Both the position numbers and the translations under genes were made by a program. Below are positions 49,286-58,805 of a stretch of DNA of 64,000 nucleotides, piece after piece. The notes below the pieces were generated by a model, which made no database searches, had not been told where the DNA came from, and saw nothing but the letters and a program-made list of their open reading frames with translations. The stretch is from Chloroflexota bacterium (GTDB lineage Bacteria; Chloroflexota; Limnocylindria; P2-11E): NCBI GenBank assembly GCA_005889405.1, contig VBFY01000063.1, positions 62,001 to 126,000 of the forward strand, read 5' to 3'. Each line of letters opens with the position of its first letter. The first letter of the stretch is position 1.

Positions 49286-51040
49286 GTGCCGGACGTCCCC
49301 GCGGAGAACACCGCTCCGTCCATCGGCGTCACGCAGGGTCGGCCCGCGATCCTCGCGACACGCTGGTTGGTGAGCTCCAGCCACTACCTCGCGTCGGCGG
49401 CCGGCGCGCGGATCTTCGAGCGTGGCGGGAACGCGATCGACGCCGGCGTGGCCACGGGGATCGCGCTCAACGTGCTCGAGCGACATCTCACCGACTTCGG
49501 CGGGGTCGCGCCCATCATCCTGTTCCGCCCCGGCATGGACGGCCCGGAGACGATCGACGGTCTCGGGCGCTGGCCCGCGAAGTTCAGCCTCGACGACTAT
49601 CGCCGGCGATACGGCGACGACATGCCGATCGGCGCCCCCCGCTCGGTGACGCCGGCCGCCGTCGATGCCTGGCTGACCGCCCTCGCGCGGCACGGCACGC
49701 TCACCCTGGAAGAGGTGCTGGCGCCCAACATCGAGCTCGCCGAAGGCTTCCCGGTCTACCCTCGACTCGCGCGCGCGATCGCGATGCTCGAGGAGCGTTT
49801 GCGCCGCTGGCCGACCAGCGCCGCCGTGTTCCTACCGGGCGGGCGCGCGCCACGTGTCGGCGAGATCCTCGTGCAGCGCGATCTCGCGTCGCTCTTCCGG
49901 CTCCTGGTCGAGACGGAACGCTCGCACAGCTCGCTCGGGCGTGCCGGCGCGATCATGGCCGCGCGCGACCTTATCTACACCGGCAACGTCGCGGGGCAGA
50001 TCGCCCGGTCGCAGGCGCGGCATGGCGGCATGATCACGACGCAGGATCTCGCCGACTATCGCGTGAGCATCACGCCGGCCGTCCACACGACGTATCGCGA
50101 CAACGACGTGTACGCCTGCGGCCCGTGGTCGCAGGGGCCACTCGTCCCGATGACGCTCAATCTGCTCGAGGCGTACGACATTGCGTCGATGGGTCCTGGA
50201 TCGCTCGCCTTCCTGCACACTTACACCGAGGCATTCAAGCTCGCGGCCGCGGATCGCGAGGGCTTCTTCGGCGACCCCGATCAGGTCGACGTGCCGATCC
50301 GCGGGCTGCTCGACAAGGGCTACGCGCAGGAGCGACGCGACCTGATCCGTGACGACCGTGCGTGGCCTCAGCTCCCGCCGCCCGGCGACCCCTGGCCGTA
50401 TGAAGGCCGCTCCGGACCACCTGGCTACGTCCCGCGCGTCGCGAGCGGCGTTGGCGCACCGGATACGTCGTATTGCTGCGCGATGGACGCCGAGGGCAAT
50501 GCGTTCTCCGCGACCCCCTCGGATCCCGGTCTCGGGTCACCGCTCGTCGACGGGCTCGGCATCATCGTCAGCACGCGTGGCGCTCAGCTGTGGACCACGC
50601 CCGGCCATCCATCGGCGATCGCCCCGCGCAAGCGTCCGCGACTCACACCGAACCCCGCGCTCCTCATGCGCGATGGCCGCGCGCTGATGCCCTTCGGCTG
50701 CCCGGGGGAGGACGCGCAGTGCCAGGCGATGGTGCAGACGGTCTGCAACGTCGTCGACTTCGGCATGAACGTGCAGGCCGCGATCGAGGCGCCGCGCGTC
50801 ATCTCGCGCTCGTTCCCGTGGACGTTCCATCCGCACGCGTACGAGCCTGGTGTCCTGACCGTCGAGGGGCGCGTCGCGCGCGAGGTCCGCGACGGCCTCG
50901 CGTCGCTCGGCCACATCATCCGAGAGCTCCCGGACTTCTCTCCCGCGGCCGCGGGGATGTGCGCGATCCGGCGGCTCGAGCCAGGCACGCTCGAGGGCGG
51001 AGCCGACCCGCGACGAGAGAGCTACGCCATCGGCTGGTGA
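49286..51040 (+). CDS. gamma-glutamyltransferase family protein
   Basis: The GTG at 49286 gives 584 residues. The large-subunit part has SSSHYLASAAGARIFERGGN and AIDAGVATGIALNVLERHLT; the autocleavage site is Thr in GAPDTSYCCAMDAEGNAFSA. These proteins self-cleave and transfer or hydrolyse gamma-glutamyl groups; related members are cephalosporin acylases or aminoacyl hydrolases. There is no signal peptide, so it appears cytoplasmic. In-frame GTG at 49244 would add a non-conserved extension. Confidence 0.9.
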   Translation: MPDVPAENTAPSIGVTQGRPAILATRWLVSSSHYLASAAGARIFERGGNAIDAGVATGIALNVLERHLTDFGGVAPIILFRPGMDGPETIDGLGRWPAKFSLDDYRRRYGDDMPIGAPRSVTPAAVDAWLTALARHGTLTLEEVLAPNIELAEGFPVYPRLARAIAMLEERLRRWPTSAAVFLPGGRAPRVGEILVQRDLASLFRLLVETERSHSSLGRAGAIMAARDLIYTGNVAGQIARSQARHGGMITTQDLADYRVSITPAVHTTYRDNDVYACGPWSQGPLVPMTLNLLEAYDIASMGPGSLAFLHTYTEAFKLAAADREGFFGDPDQVDVPIRGLLDKGYAQERRDLIRDDRAWPQLPPPGDPWPYEGRSGPPGYVPRVASGVGAPDTSYCCAMDAEGNAFSATPSDPGLGSPLVDGLGIIVSTRGAQLWTTPGHPSAIAPRKRPRLTPNPALLMRDGRALMPFGCPGEDAQCQAMVQTVCNVVDFGMNVQAAIEAPRVISRSFPWTFHPHAYEPGVLTVEGRVAREVRDGLASLGHIIRELPDFSPAAAGMCAIRRLEPGTLEGGADPRRESYAIGW

Positions 51041-51145
51041 AGCCGAGGGCCGGACTCGCGCCCGGCCCTGGCGCGGGCAAGCGACTGTGAAGACGACCCA
51101 GCTGTCTCGTTCGTCGTGTCGTGTCCCGGCTTACGCTTACCGCCG

Positions 51146-52300
51146 ATGAACGACCAGGAGCGCCGCTGGCGCGAGGAATTCCCGATCACGCGCGACCTCG
51201 TTTACCTCAACAACTGCTCGCTGACGCCGCTCCCGCGCTCGGGTCGCGAACGGATCGAGCGCTTCGCGCGCGAGTGGACCGAGCTCGGCGGACGCGCGTG
51301 GTACGACCACTGGATCGGTGAGTACGAAGCGCTTCGCGACGGCGTCGCCGGAGTGCTCGGCGCGACGCGCGAGGAGGTCGCCATCGAGCCGAACGTGTCG
51401 GCCGGGCTCGTCGGCATCGCGAGCACGTTGGATTACGCCGCGCGGCCGAAGGTCGTCGTCGCGGATCTTGATTTTCCGACGGACGGCCACGCCTTCCACG
51501 CGGTGGCCGACCGCGGCGCGCGCGTCGAGTTCGTGCGGAGCCCCGATCGGGTGCGCGTCCCGCTCGAGCTCTTCGAGCGAGCGGTGGACGAGCGCACGAG
51601 CGCCGTGTGCACGGGTCATGTGTACTTCACGACGGGTTGGATCCAAGACGTTCGCGCCCTCGCGGAGATCTGCCACCGAAAGGGCGCGGTGCTCGTCGTC
51701 GACGCATACCAGTCGATCGGAGCGTTCCCGTTCGACGTCCACGCGTCGGGCGTCGACTACCTCGTTGGCGGAACGCTGAAGTGGCTCATGGGCGGCCCGG
51801 GCATGGCATTCCTGTATGCGCGCCGCGAGATCGCTGAGCGCGCGAGGCCGAGCGCCGTCGGTTGGTGGGGCGTGACGCATCCGTTCGCGTTCGACGTCGA
51901 GCATCTCGCGTATGGGGCAGGCGCGCGCCGGTTCGAGTACGGAACTCCGGCCGTTGCGGCCATCTACGCCGCTCGCGCCGGCCTCGCGCTGCTCGATGAG
52001 GTCGGCGTCGCGACGGTGCGCGAGCGTCACATGCTGCTGTCACAGCGTCTGGTCGACGGCGCGATCGCTCAGGGGTGGGCCGTACGCTGTCCGCGCGCGG
52101 CCGCCGACCGTACCGCCATCGTCACGCTCGAGCATCCCGAGCCGCAGCGCGTCGTCGAGGCGCTCCGGACGGAGGGCGTGATCTGCGACAGCCGGCCTGG
52201 GCTCGTCCGTCTCTCGCCGCACTACTTCAACACCGTGGCGGAGATGGATCGCGCGCTGGAGCTGCTCGCGCCGCTGCGCGCGCTGGCCGCGACCGCCTGA
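51146..52300 (+). CDS. class V aminotransferase / kynureninase-like PLP enzyme
   Basis: The ATG at 51146 gives 384 residues with the class V fold: FPITRDLVYLNNCSLTPLPR, VVDAYQSIGAFPFDVHASGV and the PLP-binding Lys in GGTLKWLMGGPGMAFLYARR. The cofactor phosphate loop and the RFEYGTPAVAAIYAARAG segment also match. Cysteine desulphurase, isopenicillin epimerase-like and kynureninase enzymes share this fold; the LNNCSLTPLP start favours the epimerase/selenocysteine-lyase-like branch. Specific reaction unknown. Confidence 0.88.
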   Translation: MNDQERRWREEFPITRDLVYLNNCSLTPLPRSGRERIERFAREWTELGGRAWYDHWIGEYEALRDGVAGVLGATREEVAIEPNVSAGLVGIASTLDYAARPKVVVADLDFPTDGHAFHAVADRGARVEFVRSPDRVRVPLELFERAVDERTSAVCTGHVYFTTGWIQDVRALAEICHRKGAVLVVDAYQSIGAFPFDVHASGVDYLVGGTLKWLMGGPGMAFLYARREIAERARPSAVGWWGVTHPFAFDVEHLAYGAGARRFEYGTPAVAAIYAARAGLALLDEVGVATVRERHMLLSQRLVDGAIAQGWAVRCPRAAADRTAIVTLEHPEPQRVVEALRTEGVICDSRPGLVRLSPHYFNTVAEMDRALELLAPLRALAATA

Positions 52301-52971
52301 ACGCGCCGCGGGACCGCGGCCGTCTCATCGCATGGGCGGCGGTGATCAGTGTCATCGCGACGATCGGTTATGGCGCGCGGTTCAGCGGGGACAGCGCAAC
52401 GCCGCCGGACTTCTTGTTCCATTGGTCGACGGCGATCGTCACCTTCCTGTTCGACGGCATCATCCTCCTGCTCCTTCTCCTCATCGCGCGCGGCCTGCCC
52501 CTACGGGACACGTTCGCGCTGCGCCGGCCGCTGTCATGGCCGACGGCGTGGAAGGTCGCCGGCGGCGCGCTCGTGGCGACGTACGCCGCCTCATTCATGG
52601 AGGAGATCGTCATCGGGCACGGCTCACGCGAACAGGCCGTCCCGCAGTTCTGGGATCCGACGCGTGTCGACGCGTTTCTCGCCAACGCGATCGCGATCGC
52701 GTTGTTCGTTCCGATCGTCGAGGAGCTGGCCTGCCGTGGCCTCGGCTTCCGGCTGCTCGAGGCGTACGGTCAGCGTGTCGCCATCGTCGGCAGCGCCGTC
52801 GCGTTCGCCCTCGCGCACGGCGCGGTCATCGACCTTCCGTGGGTGCTCGTCACGGGTCTCGGCCTGGGCTATCTGCGGAGCCGCTCGGGCAGCCTCTATC
52901 CGTGCATCGCGCTCCACACGATCGTGAACGGCGTTGCCGTTGTTGCCGCGGCGGCCCTGCCCTCAGGCTAG
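52297..52971 (+). CDS. CPBP-family intramembrane metalloprotease; candidate CTG start
   Basis: The membrane protein has the CAAX-protease/bacteriocin-processing motifs: EELACRGLGFRLLEAY (EExxxR), ALAHGAVIDLP and ALHTIVNGVA (HxxxN). About six TM helices are visible. CTG at 52297 overlaps the aminotransferase TGA (CTGA) and keeps TM1 (LIAWAAVISVIATIGYGA) whole; the first canonical start, GTG 52342, would truncate it. About 224 residues from CTG. Such proteases process prenylated or antimicrobial peptides, or act on membrane substrates. Confidence 0.8.
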   Translation: MNAPRDRGRLIAWAAVISVIATIGYGARFSGDSATPPDFLFHWSTAIVTFLFDGIILLLLLLIARGLPLRDTFALRRPLSWPTAWKVAGGALVATYAASFMEEIVIGHGSREQAVPQFWDPTRVDAFLANAIAIALFVPIVEELACRGLGFRLLEAYGQRVAIVGSAVAFALAHGAVIDLPWVLVTGLGLGYLRSRSGSLYPCIALHTIVNGVAVVAAAALPSG

Positions 52972-53315
52972 TCGCGGGACCGAAGCGCGCCGACCACCTC
53001 GACGAGGTCGCCGCCCGGATCGTTGAACAGTGACCGACGTGCGGCGATCCTTTCGCCTTCGAGGACGTGCGCACGCAGCCGCGAGTAGGGCAAGAGCGGG
53101 TCCGCGAGATTGGCTGGGTCGTGATCGAGGCCGATGGCCTCGCGGATGCGCCGGCGAACCTCGGTCCAGCGCACGATCGTGTCACGATCATCTTCCGGCA
53201 GGGCCGCGTACGCCGCCACGTCGTTGAGCGCGGCGCGGTAGGGGAGGAGCCGTCGGCGTTCGGTGCCGCGCGGATGCTCCGCGGCGAGCGCGAGCTCCTT
53301 CTCGTCGATGCTCAT
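52968..53315 (-). CDS. hypothetical protein
   Basis: The 115-residue soluble protein has no TM helix. It is helical (ALNDVAAYAALPEDDRDTIV, RWTEVRRRIREAIGLDHDP). No family is recognised. It overlaps the end of the convergent protease gene by four bases. The start lies 10 bases beyond the end of the minus-strand membrane protein gene, so both may be one operon. Confidence 0.55.
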   Translation of the reverse strand: MSIDEKELALAAEHPRGTERRRLLPYRAALNDVAAYAALPEDDRDTIVRWTEVRRRIREAIGLDHDPANLADPLLPYSRLRAHVLEGERIAARRSLFNDPGGDLVEVVGALRSRD

Positions 53316-53325
53316 GGGTCTGATG

Positions 53326-54252
53326 CTAACCAGGATAGCGCGGGATGAATCGCGCTCGTGACGCGACCGCCGCGCTCAGTACGAGGAAGGCGGCGGCGAT
53401 CGGCTCGATCACGATGAACGTGACGATCGCGATGACGTTCTCCGCGGCGATCGATTCCGCGAGGCTCCGCGAGGCGAAGGGCACCTGCAACGCGAACCAT
53501 GGCACCAGCCAGACCGCGGCGACGATCGCGGCGTTCCGAACGCCCCCCGGCAACTGCGCGGCCAGCACACCGGCGGCGACGGCGGCGGCGACGATGCCGG
53601 CCGCGATCGTGAGCGCGCTCGTTGATCCGCCGGCTGTCTCTGCGGCGTACCCGGACTGAGCGACCGCGATCCCCCAGGCGGCATTCACGACGAAGAGTGC
53701 TAGGGCGAGCCCGCCCGAAACTCGCAGGAGTGAGTTGGTCCCCCCGCCGCGGGTCATGAGGCTGGTGCGTGCGAGCACGATGCCGAGGCCGATCCCCAGG
53801 AACTGTGGCCAGAGCGAGGCGAGGAAACCGACAGCCGTGCACTGATCCGGATCGGGTAAGGGGAGCGCTCCGCCGGACCGACCGCATGCCGTGATCACCC
53901 CTGGAACGCGCAGCGCAATTCCGATCGCGACGTAGACCAAGTCGAGCGCGAGCGCGACCAGTCCGCCGGTGCCCAAGGCAACGGCTGCGGCCGCGGCGGT
54001 GCCGGAGATGGTGACCAGGGGAAAGAGCGGGAAGGGCGTCGGCGCCCGCAGCGCTTGGATCGCTTCATTCGTGAGTCCGACCACGGCTTGCACGACGGAA
54101 GCGACGAGAAAACCGGCGCCGATTCCCGAGATCGTCGCCCAGACGACGGGCTCGCCCCACAGCACCAGGCGCCGTCCGACGCGGGCGCGGGCCCACGCCG
54201 CTGCTCGTAATGCTCCGGGGAACTCGCGTGCGAGGCCCTCGCGCATCGACAC
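53326..54252 (-). CDS. hypothetical polytopic membrane protein
   Basis: The 308-residue protein has six or seven TM helices rich in Ala, Gly and Val, and a loop with paired Cys (GVITACGRSGGALPLPDPDQ, then CTAVGF). No known domain is recognised. Start is GTG 54252 or ATG 54246, 13 or 19 bases from the divergent gene. It is probably co-transcribed with the small hypothetical gene downstream. Confidence 0.6.
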   Translation of the reverse strand: MSMREGLAREFPGALRAAAWARARVGRRLVLWGEPVVWATISGIGAGFLVASVVQAVVGLTNEAIQALRAPTPFPLFPLVTISGTAAAAAVALGTGGLVALALDLVYVAIGIALRVPGVITACGRSGGALPLPDPDQCTAVGFLASLWPQFLGIGLGIVLARTSLMTRGGGTNSLLRVSGGLALALFVVNAAWGIAVAQSGYAAETAGGSTSALTIAAGIVAAAVAAGVLAAQLPGGVRNAAIVAAVWLVPWFALQVPFASRSLAESIAAENVIAIVTFIVIEPIAAAFLVLSAAVASRARFIPRYPG

Positions 54253-54265
54253 CTATTGTGACCAC

Positions 54266-55015
54266 ATGAGTGAAGCGCAGATGGAGGACGCGAAGGCGGA
54301 GCACGACGTGCTCGCGATCGCGAAGACGATCGCGGCGAACGAGTTCCCGGTCGAGCGCGCATCGGTGATCGGCGTCGATCGAGAGAGCGGTCGTCTGCTC
54401 CGCCTGTCGCCGTTCCCGTGGAAGGGCAACGACACCGATCCACCGCTGCTGCGGTGGTCGTGGATCCACGCGCGCACGGTGAAGGACGAGCGCGACGTGC
54501 GGCCGGAGACGGTCAACGTTGACGGCGAGGTGACCGCGACCGCCTACATCGATGCGAAGGATGCGTGGCGACTGCGCTGGCCGTTCGTGCGGCCGCACGT
54601 TCGCACGTCGCTCGAGTCGCTTCAGGCGCTTGCGCGCGACCGGGCGGCGACCATCGGATTCATACGCCCCGCGGCCGACGGCGACGTACTCCATCTCCCG
54701 CTGCGGCTGCGCTTCCGCTGCGCGAGCGAAGACTGCGTCGAGGCGCACGAGCTACCGGTGCTGGACTGGGAGCTCCACGAGATGGCGCGACTCAGTCGCG
54801 AGCGATACGGTCCGCAGTGGGCGACGCGCTTTCGCGCGACGTGGGGCACGGCGCTCTTCGAGAAGTACGACGTGCATCTGCTGCTCTCGTCCTACGCGCA
54901 GGCGCCCTCACGCTTCTACGTCGCGGGACTCTTCTATCCGCCGAAGGAGAAGGAAGACGAGCATGCGCACCTGCATCACCAGGAGCACCGCGCGCATGCG
55001 AAGGCGGAGAGCTAG
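54266..55015 (+). CDS. conserved hypothetical protein
   Basis: The ATG at 54266 gives 249 residues with a globular, aromatic-rich pattern (RLSPFPWKGNDTDPPLLRWS, ARDRAATIGFIRPAADGDVL) and a CASEDCVEAHELPVLDWELH segment whose two Cys residues could bind metal. The tail is His/Glu-rich (EKEDEHAHLHHQEHRAHAK). No family is assigned. Stop lies five bases from the convergent gene. Confidence 0.65.
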   Translation: MSEAQMEDAKAEHDVLAIAKTIAANEFPVERASVIGVDRESGRLLRLSPFPWKGNDTDPPLLRWSWIHARTVKDERDVRPETVNVDGEVTATAYIDAKDAWRLRWPFVRPHVRTSLESLQALARDRAATIGFIRPAADGDVLHLPLRLRFRCASEDCVEAHELPVLDWELHEMARLSRERYGPQWATRFRATWGTALFEKYDVHLLLSSYAQAPSRFYVAGLFYPPKEKEDEHAHLHHQEHRAHAKAES

Positions 55016-55020
55016 ACGGG

Positions 55021-55455
55021 TCAGACCTTTCCCGCGAACTCCTTCGGGACGTCCTTGCGCTCGATACCCGTCTCGCCAGCTTTGCCCTTGTAGCCGTGCG
55101 GAAAGATGCGGAGGAGCAGGTACGTCCCGGTGACCGGATCCTCGGCGCGCTCGATCACAAGCGAGGGTCCCCACGGCGAATCGAACTTCTCGCCGACGTC
55201 GGGCTTGCGCTTCCCGACATCGAATCCTTGTTTGTCCCACTGAAGGACCGAGTAGCCTCGCACGACGCGTTCCTCGTCGCCGCCCTCGTCGGGCCGCCAG
55301 AGATGCGCGCCGGGATGTTCCTGCTGGCAGACCGCGGGCGAGCCCGAGTGCATCGTCACCCACTTGTATACGTCGGCGTCTTTGCTCTGCGCGCCGGTGG
55401 GATAGGCCGTGCGATAGCGCTCCTCTCCGAGCGTGCAGAGGTAGTAGAAGAGCAT
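55021..55455 (-). CDS. hypothetical protein
   Basis: The 144-residue product opens MLFYYLCTLGEERYRTAYPT and contains WVTMHSGSPAVCQQEHPGAH and KPDVGEKFDSPWGPSLVIER. There is no TM helix. The conserved Cys/His cluster hints at metal binding, but no family is recognised. The start codon is only 12 bases from that of the divergent hydrolase. Confidence 0.6.
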   Translation of the reverse strand: MLFYYLCTLGEERYRTAYPTGAQSKDADVYKWVTMHSGSPAVCQQEHPGAHLWRPDEGGDEERVVRGYSVLQWDKQGFDVGKRKPDVGEKFDSPWGPSLVIERAEDPVTGTYLLLRIFPHGYKGKAGETGIERKDVPKEFAGKV

Positions 55456-55467
55456 CGAGCGCAGTAT

Positions 55468-56343
55468 ATGTACGTGATCCGCTCGCAGATGTTGAACGTC
55501 ATGGGTCTGCGCACGCGCGTTCTCGAAGAGGGCGACGCCGGCGGCGGCGATGCGGTCGTGATGATCCATGGCGTCGGCGGTTGGGCCGAGAACTGGCGTG
55601 AGGTGATGTCGCCGATCGCTCACACCGGTCGACATGCGATCGCGTTCGACCTGCCCGGATTCGGCGAGACCGATCCGCCCGGGGACGTCGCGCACTTCGG
55701 ACCGCGCGACCCCTTCTATCCGCGCTTTGTCGGCGCGCTGCTCGATGAGCTGGGCATCCGCTGGGCGCATCTCATCGGCAACTCGATGGGCGGCGCCGTC
55801 GCGTACACGGCCGCGGTGAGCCAGCCGGAGCGCACGCGGTCGCTGGCGCTCGTCGCGGGCGGCGGCGTTGGCACCGATGTGGCCTTCTTTCTGCGGCTCT
55901 GCACGCTTCCCGGCGTCACGACCCTCTCGCGCGTGTTCGGCCGGCCGGAGCAAGCACGCGACGTGCTGCGTACCTGCTTCTATGACGCCCGTCGCATCCC
56001 GGTGTCGCTCTACGACGAGGCCGAGCGCTACGGCTTTCCGTCGTTCGGCGAGTTCGTCCGCGCGCTTCGCTCAGGTGTCACGATCTTCGGCGTGCGCCAG
56101 TCGGTGCGCGAGCACTGGGTGGCCCTCGCCTCGCGCTATGCGGGCCCGGTCATCGTGATCTGGGGTCGTGAAGACCGCGTGCTGCCCGTCGAGCATGCCG
56201 CTGAAGCCGAGAACGTGATGCCGCGCGCGCGCGTCGAGCTCATCGACGCCTGCGGCCATCTCCCCCAAGTCGAGCGCACGGACGCGTTCCTTGCGGCGCT
56301 ACTGCCGTTCCTCGATCGGGCGGAAGCGGCCGCCGCGGCGTGA
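55468..56343 (+). CDS. alpha/beta hydrolase
   Basis: The 291-residue protein has the canonical fold: VVMIHGVGGWAENWREVMSP oxyanion region, DLPGFGETDPP, nucleophile Ser in LIGNSMGGAVAYTAA, Asp in IWGREDRVLP and His in DACGHLPQVERTDAF. It resembles meta-cleavage-product hydrolases and other MhpC-like enzymes. Alternative starts at 55489 and 55501 are possible. It overlaps the next gene by four bases, heading the second oxoacid-dehydrogenase operon. Confidence 0.88.
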   Translation: MYVIRSQMLNVMGLRTRVLEEGDAGGGDAVVMIHGVGGWAENWREVMSPIAHTGRHAIAFDLPGFGETDPPGDVAHFGPRDPFYPRFVGALLDELGIRWAHLIGNSMGGAVAYTAAVSQPERTRSLALVAGGGVGTDVAFFLRLCTLPGVTTLSRVFGRPEQARDVLRTCFYDARRIPVSLYDEAERYGFPSFGEFVRALRSGVTIFGVRQSVREHWVALASRYAGPVIVIWGREDRVLPVEHAAEAENVMPRARVELIDACGHLPQVERTDAFLAALLPFLDRAEAAAAA

Positions 56344-58805
56344 GGGAAACTGACAGCATGAGGGCTGGCGTGAAGACCCGTTCGCGGCCCTTCATCACGA
56401 CGCCGCGCGCGAAGCTCACCCTCAGCGCCGAGCAGATCATCGCCGACTACCGCCTCGCCGTCCGAAGCCGCGCCGCGAGCGAGCTCGGGCGGCGCGAGGT
56501 GCTCGCAGGACGCGCGCCGTTCGGGATCTTCGGCGACGGGAAAGAGGTCGCTCAGCTCGCGATGGCGCACGTGATGCGTCCCGGCGACTGGCGCAGCGGC
56601 TACTACCGCGACCAAACGGTGATGCTCGCGGTCGGTGTCACGACGCTCGAGCAGTACTTCGCGCAGCTGTACGCCGATACGGATGTCGGACGCGAGCCGT
56701 TCTCGGGTGGACGGCAGATGTCGAACCACTACGCGACACGCATCGTCGATGCCGCGGGCCATTGGCGCGATCTCCTGAGCGGCGTCCAGGTCGCATCCGA
56801 CTTCTCGCCGGTCGCCGCGCACATGCCGCGGTCGGTCGGTCTCGCATGGGCGTCAAAGCTGTATCGGGAGTCCGCGGTGCTCCGCGACGTCGCAAACGGG
56901 TTTTCGCGCAACGGTAATGAGGTCTGCTTCACGACGATCGGCAACGCCGCCGCGGCCGAGGGCCTGTTCTGGGAGTCGGTGAACGCGGTCGGCGTCCTCC
57001 AGGTGCCGCTCCTCATCAGCGTCTGGGACGACGGCTACGGCATCTCGGTCCCCAACGAGCTTCAGATGACGAAGAGCTCGGTGTCCGCGGCGCTCGCCGG
57101 CATGCGACGCGACGGCGGTCCGGGATTCGACATCGAGGTCGTGAAGGGCTGGGATTACGTCGCGCTGTGCGATACCTACGCGATCGTCGCCGAGCGCGTC
57201 CGGCGCGAGCACGTCCCGGCGATCGTTCACGTGATCGAGATGACGCAACCGCAGGGGCACTCGACGAGCGGCAGCCACGAGCGCTACAAGCCGAAAGAGC
57301 GTCTGACGTTCGAGGTCGAGGCCGATCCGATCCGCCGGATGCGCGAGTGGATGATCCGCGAGGCCATCGCGGACGCGGCGACGCTGGACGAGCTCGAGAA
57401 GCGCGACCGTTCCGAGGTCGAGCAGATCCGCGAGCGGGCGTACGAGACGTTCCAGGAGCCGATCCGCCGTCGTCGCGACGAGGCGCTCACGCTCATCGCC
57501 GCGACCGCGACGGAGTCAGGCGTGCCGCTGGACGCGATGGCGAACGAGCTTCGCGAGGCCGGGGAGCCGCTCAGCCATCGGGCGGTGTACACCGCCTCGT
57601 TCCGCGCGCTCGCGGCGCTGCGTGGGCGTGAGGGCCCGGCGCGCGCCGAGCTCGCGCGATTCGTACGCACGTACCGCGAGGAGAACGAGGCCCGCTTCAA
57701 CTCGCATCTGCTCAGCGAGTCGGATCGTTCACCGCTGCGCGTTCGCCAGGTCGCGCCGGAGTACCCGGCGAAACCGGAGGTCATCGACGGCCGTCTGGTG
57801 CTGCTCCGCTGTTTCGACGCGAACCTGACGCGCGACGAGCGCATCGTGATCCTCGGCGAGGACGTCGGACGGTTAGGCGACGTCAACCTCGTCTACGAGG
57901 GGCTTCAGGAGAAGCACGGCGCGATGCGCGTTCACGACACCGGTATCCGCGAGGCGACGATCCTCGGGCAGGGGATCGGCGCGGCGATGCGCGGTCTGCG
58001 GCCGATCGTGGACATCCAGTACGTCGACTACCTGCTGTTCGCGCTCGAGCTTGCGTCTGACGATCTCGCGACGCTGCGGTTTCGCACGGCGGGCGGCCAG
58101 ATGGCGCCGGTCGTGATCCGCACGAAGGGCCACCGGTTGCAGGGGATCTGGCACACCGGCTCGCCGATGCAGATGCTCCTCGGCACCCTGCGCGGCCTCC
58201 ACGTCTGCGTGCCACGTGACATGACGCAGGCCGCCGGCTTTTACAACACGCTGCTGCGCGGCGACGACCCCGGCCTCGTCATCGAGGTGCTCTCCGGCTA
58301 TCGCCTGAAAGAGCGCGCTCCGACGAACATCGGCGAGTTCACCCTGCCGCTGGGGGTCCCGGAGCTGCTGCGTGAGGGCGCCGACGTCACGATCGTCACG
58401 TACGGTGCGCTGTGCCGGATCGCGCTCGAGGCCGCGCACGATCTCGCCGCGGCGGACATCGACGTCGAGATCGTCGACGTCCGCACGCTCCTGCCCTTCG
58501 ACCTAGGTCACACGATCGTCGGATCGGTGAAGAAGACCGGCGCGCTCCTGGTCGTGGATGAGGATCTTCCCGGCGGCGCGTCGGCCTACATCCTTCAGCA
58601 GATCGTCGAGACGCAGGGCGGCATCGATCATCTCGACGTCGGTCCGCGCACGCTGACCGCGCGCGCGAATCGCACGGCCGTCGGCGTCGACGGCGACTAC
58701 TTCTCCAAGCCGAGCCGCGAGGACATCTTCGCGGCCGCGTACGCGATCCAGCGCGAAAGGCAGCCGGGTCGCTTCCCCTCGCTCGACATAGAGTTGGAGC
58801 GATGA
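56340..58805 (+). CDS. fused 2-oxoacid dehydrogenase E1 alpha-beta (thiamine enzyme)
   Basis: The 821-residue protein joins an E1alpha-like half (about 30-430; GIFGDGKEVAQLAMAHVMRP, FTTIGNAAAAEGLFWESVNA, VWDDGYGISVPNELQMTKSS) and an E1beta-like half (about 470-800; VILGEDVGRLGDVNLVYEGL, DTGIREATILGQGIGAAMRG, VRTLLPFDLGHTIVGSV). Both TPP-binding and interface motifs are present. The organisation resembles fused E1 proteins of some Bacteroidetes and other bacteria. It is followed by another E1beta and an E2. The start is GTG 56340 (GTGA overlap) or ATG 56358. Confidence 0.9.
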   Translation: MRETDSMRAGVKTRSRPFITTPRAKLTLSAEQIIADYRLAVRSRAASELGRREVLAGRAPFGIFGDGKEVAQLAMAHVMRPGDWRSGYYRDQTVMLAVGVTTLEQYFAQLYADTDVGREPFSGGRQMSNHYATRIVDAAGHWRDLLSGVQVASDFSPVAAHMPRSVGLAWASKLYRESAVLRDVANGFSRNGNEVCFTTIGNAAAAEGLFWESVNAVGVLQVPLLISVWDDGYGISVPNELQMTKSSVSAALAGMRRDGGPGFDIEVVKGWDYVALCDTYAIVAERVRREHVPAIVHVIEMTQPQGHSTSGSHERYKPKERLTFEVEADPIRRMREWMIREAIADAATLDELEKRDRSEVEQIRERAYETFQEPIRRRRDEALTLIAATATESGVPLDAMANELREAGEPLSHRAVYTASFRALAALRGREGPARAELARFVRTYREENEARFNSHLLSESDRSPLRVRQVAPEYPAKPEVIDGRLVLLRCFDANLTRDERIVILGEDVGRLGDVNLVYEGLQEKHGAMRVHDTGIREATILGQGIGAAMRGLRPIVDIQYVDYLLFALELASDDLATLRFRTAGGQMAPVVIRTKGHRLQGIWHTGSPMQMLLGTLRGLHVCVPRDMTQAAGFYNTLLRGDDPGLVIEVLSGYRLKERAPTNIGEFTLPLGVPELLREGADVTIVTYGALCRIALEAAHDLAAADIDVEIVDVRTLLPFDLGHTIVGSVKKTGALLVVDEDLPGGASAYILQQIVETQGGIDHLDVGPRTLTARANRTAVGVDGDYFSKPSREDIFAAAYAIQRERQPGRFPSLDIELER

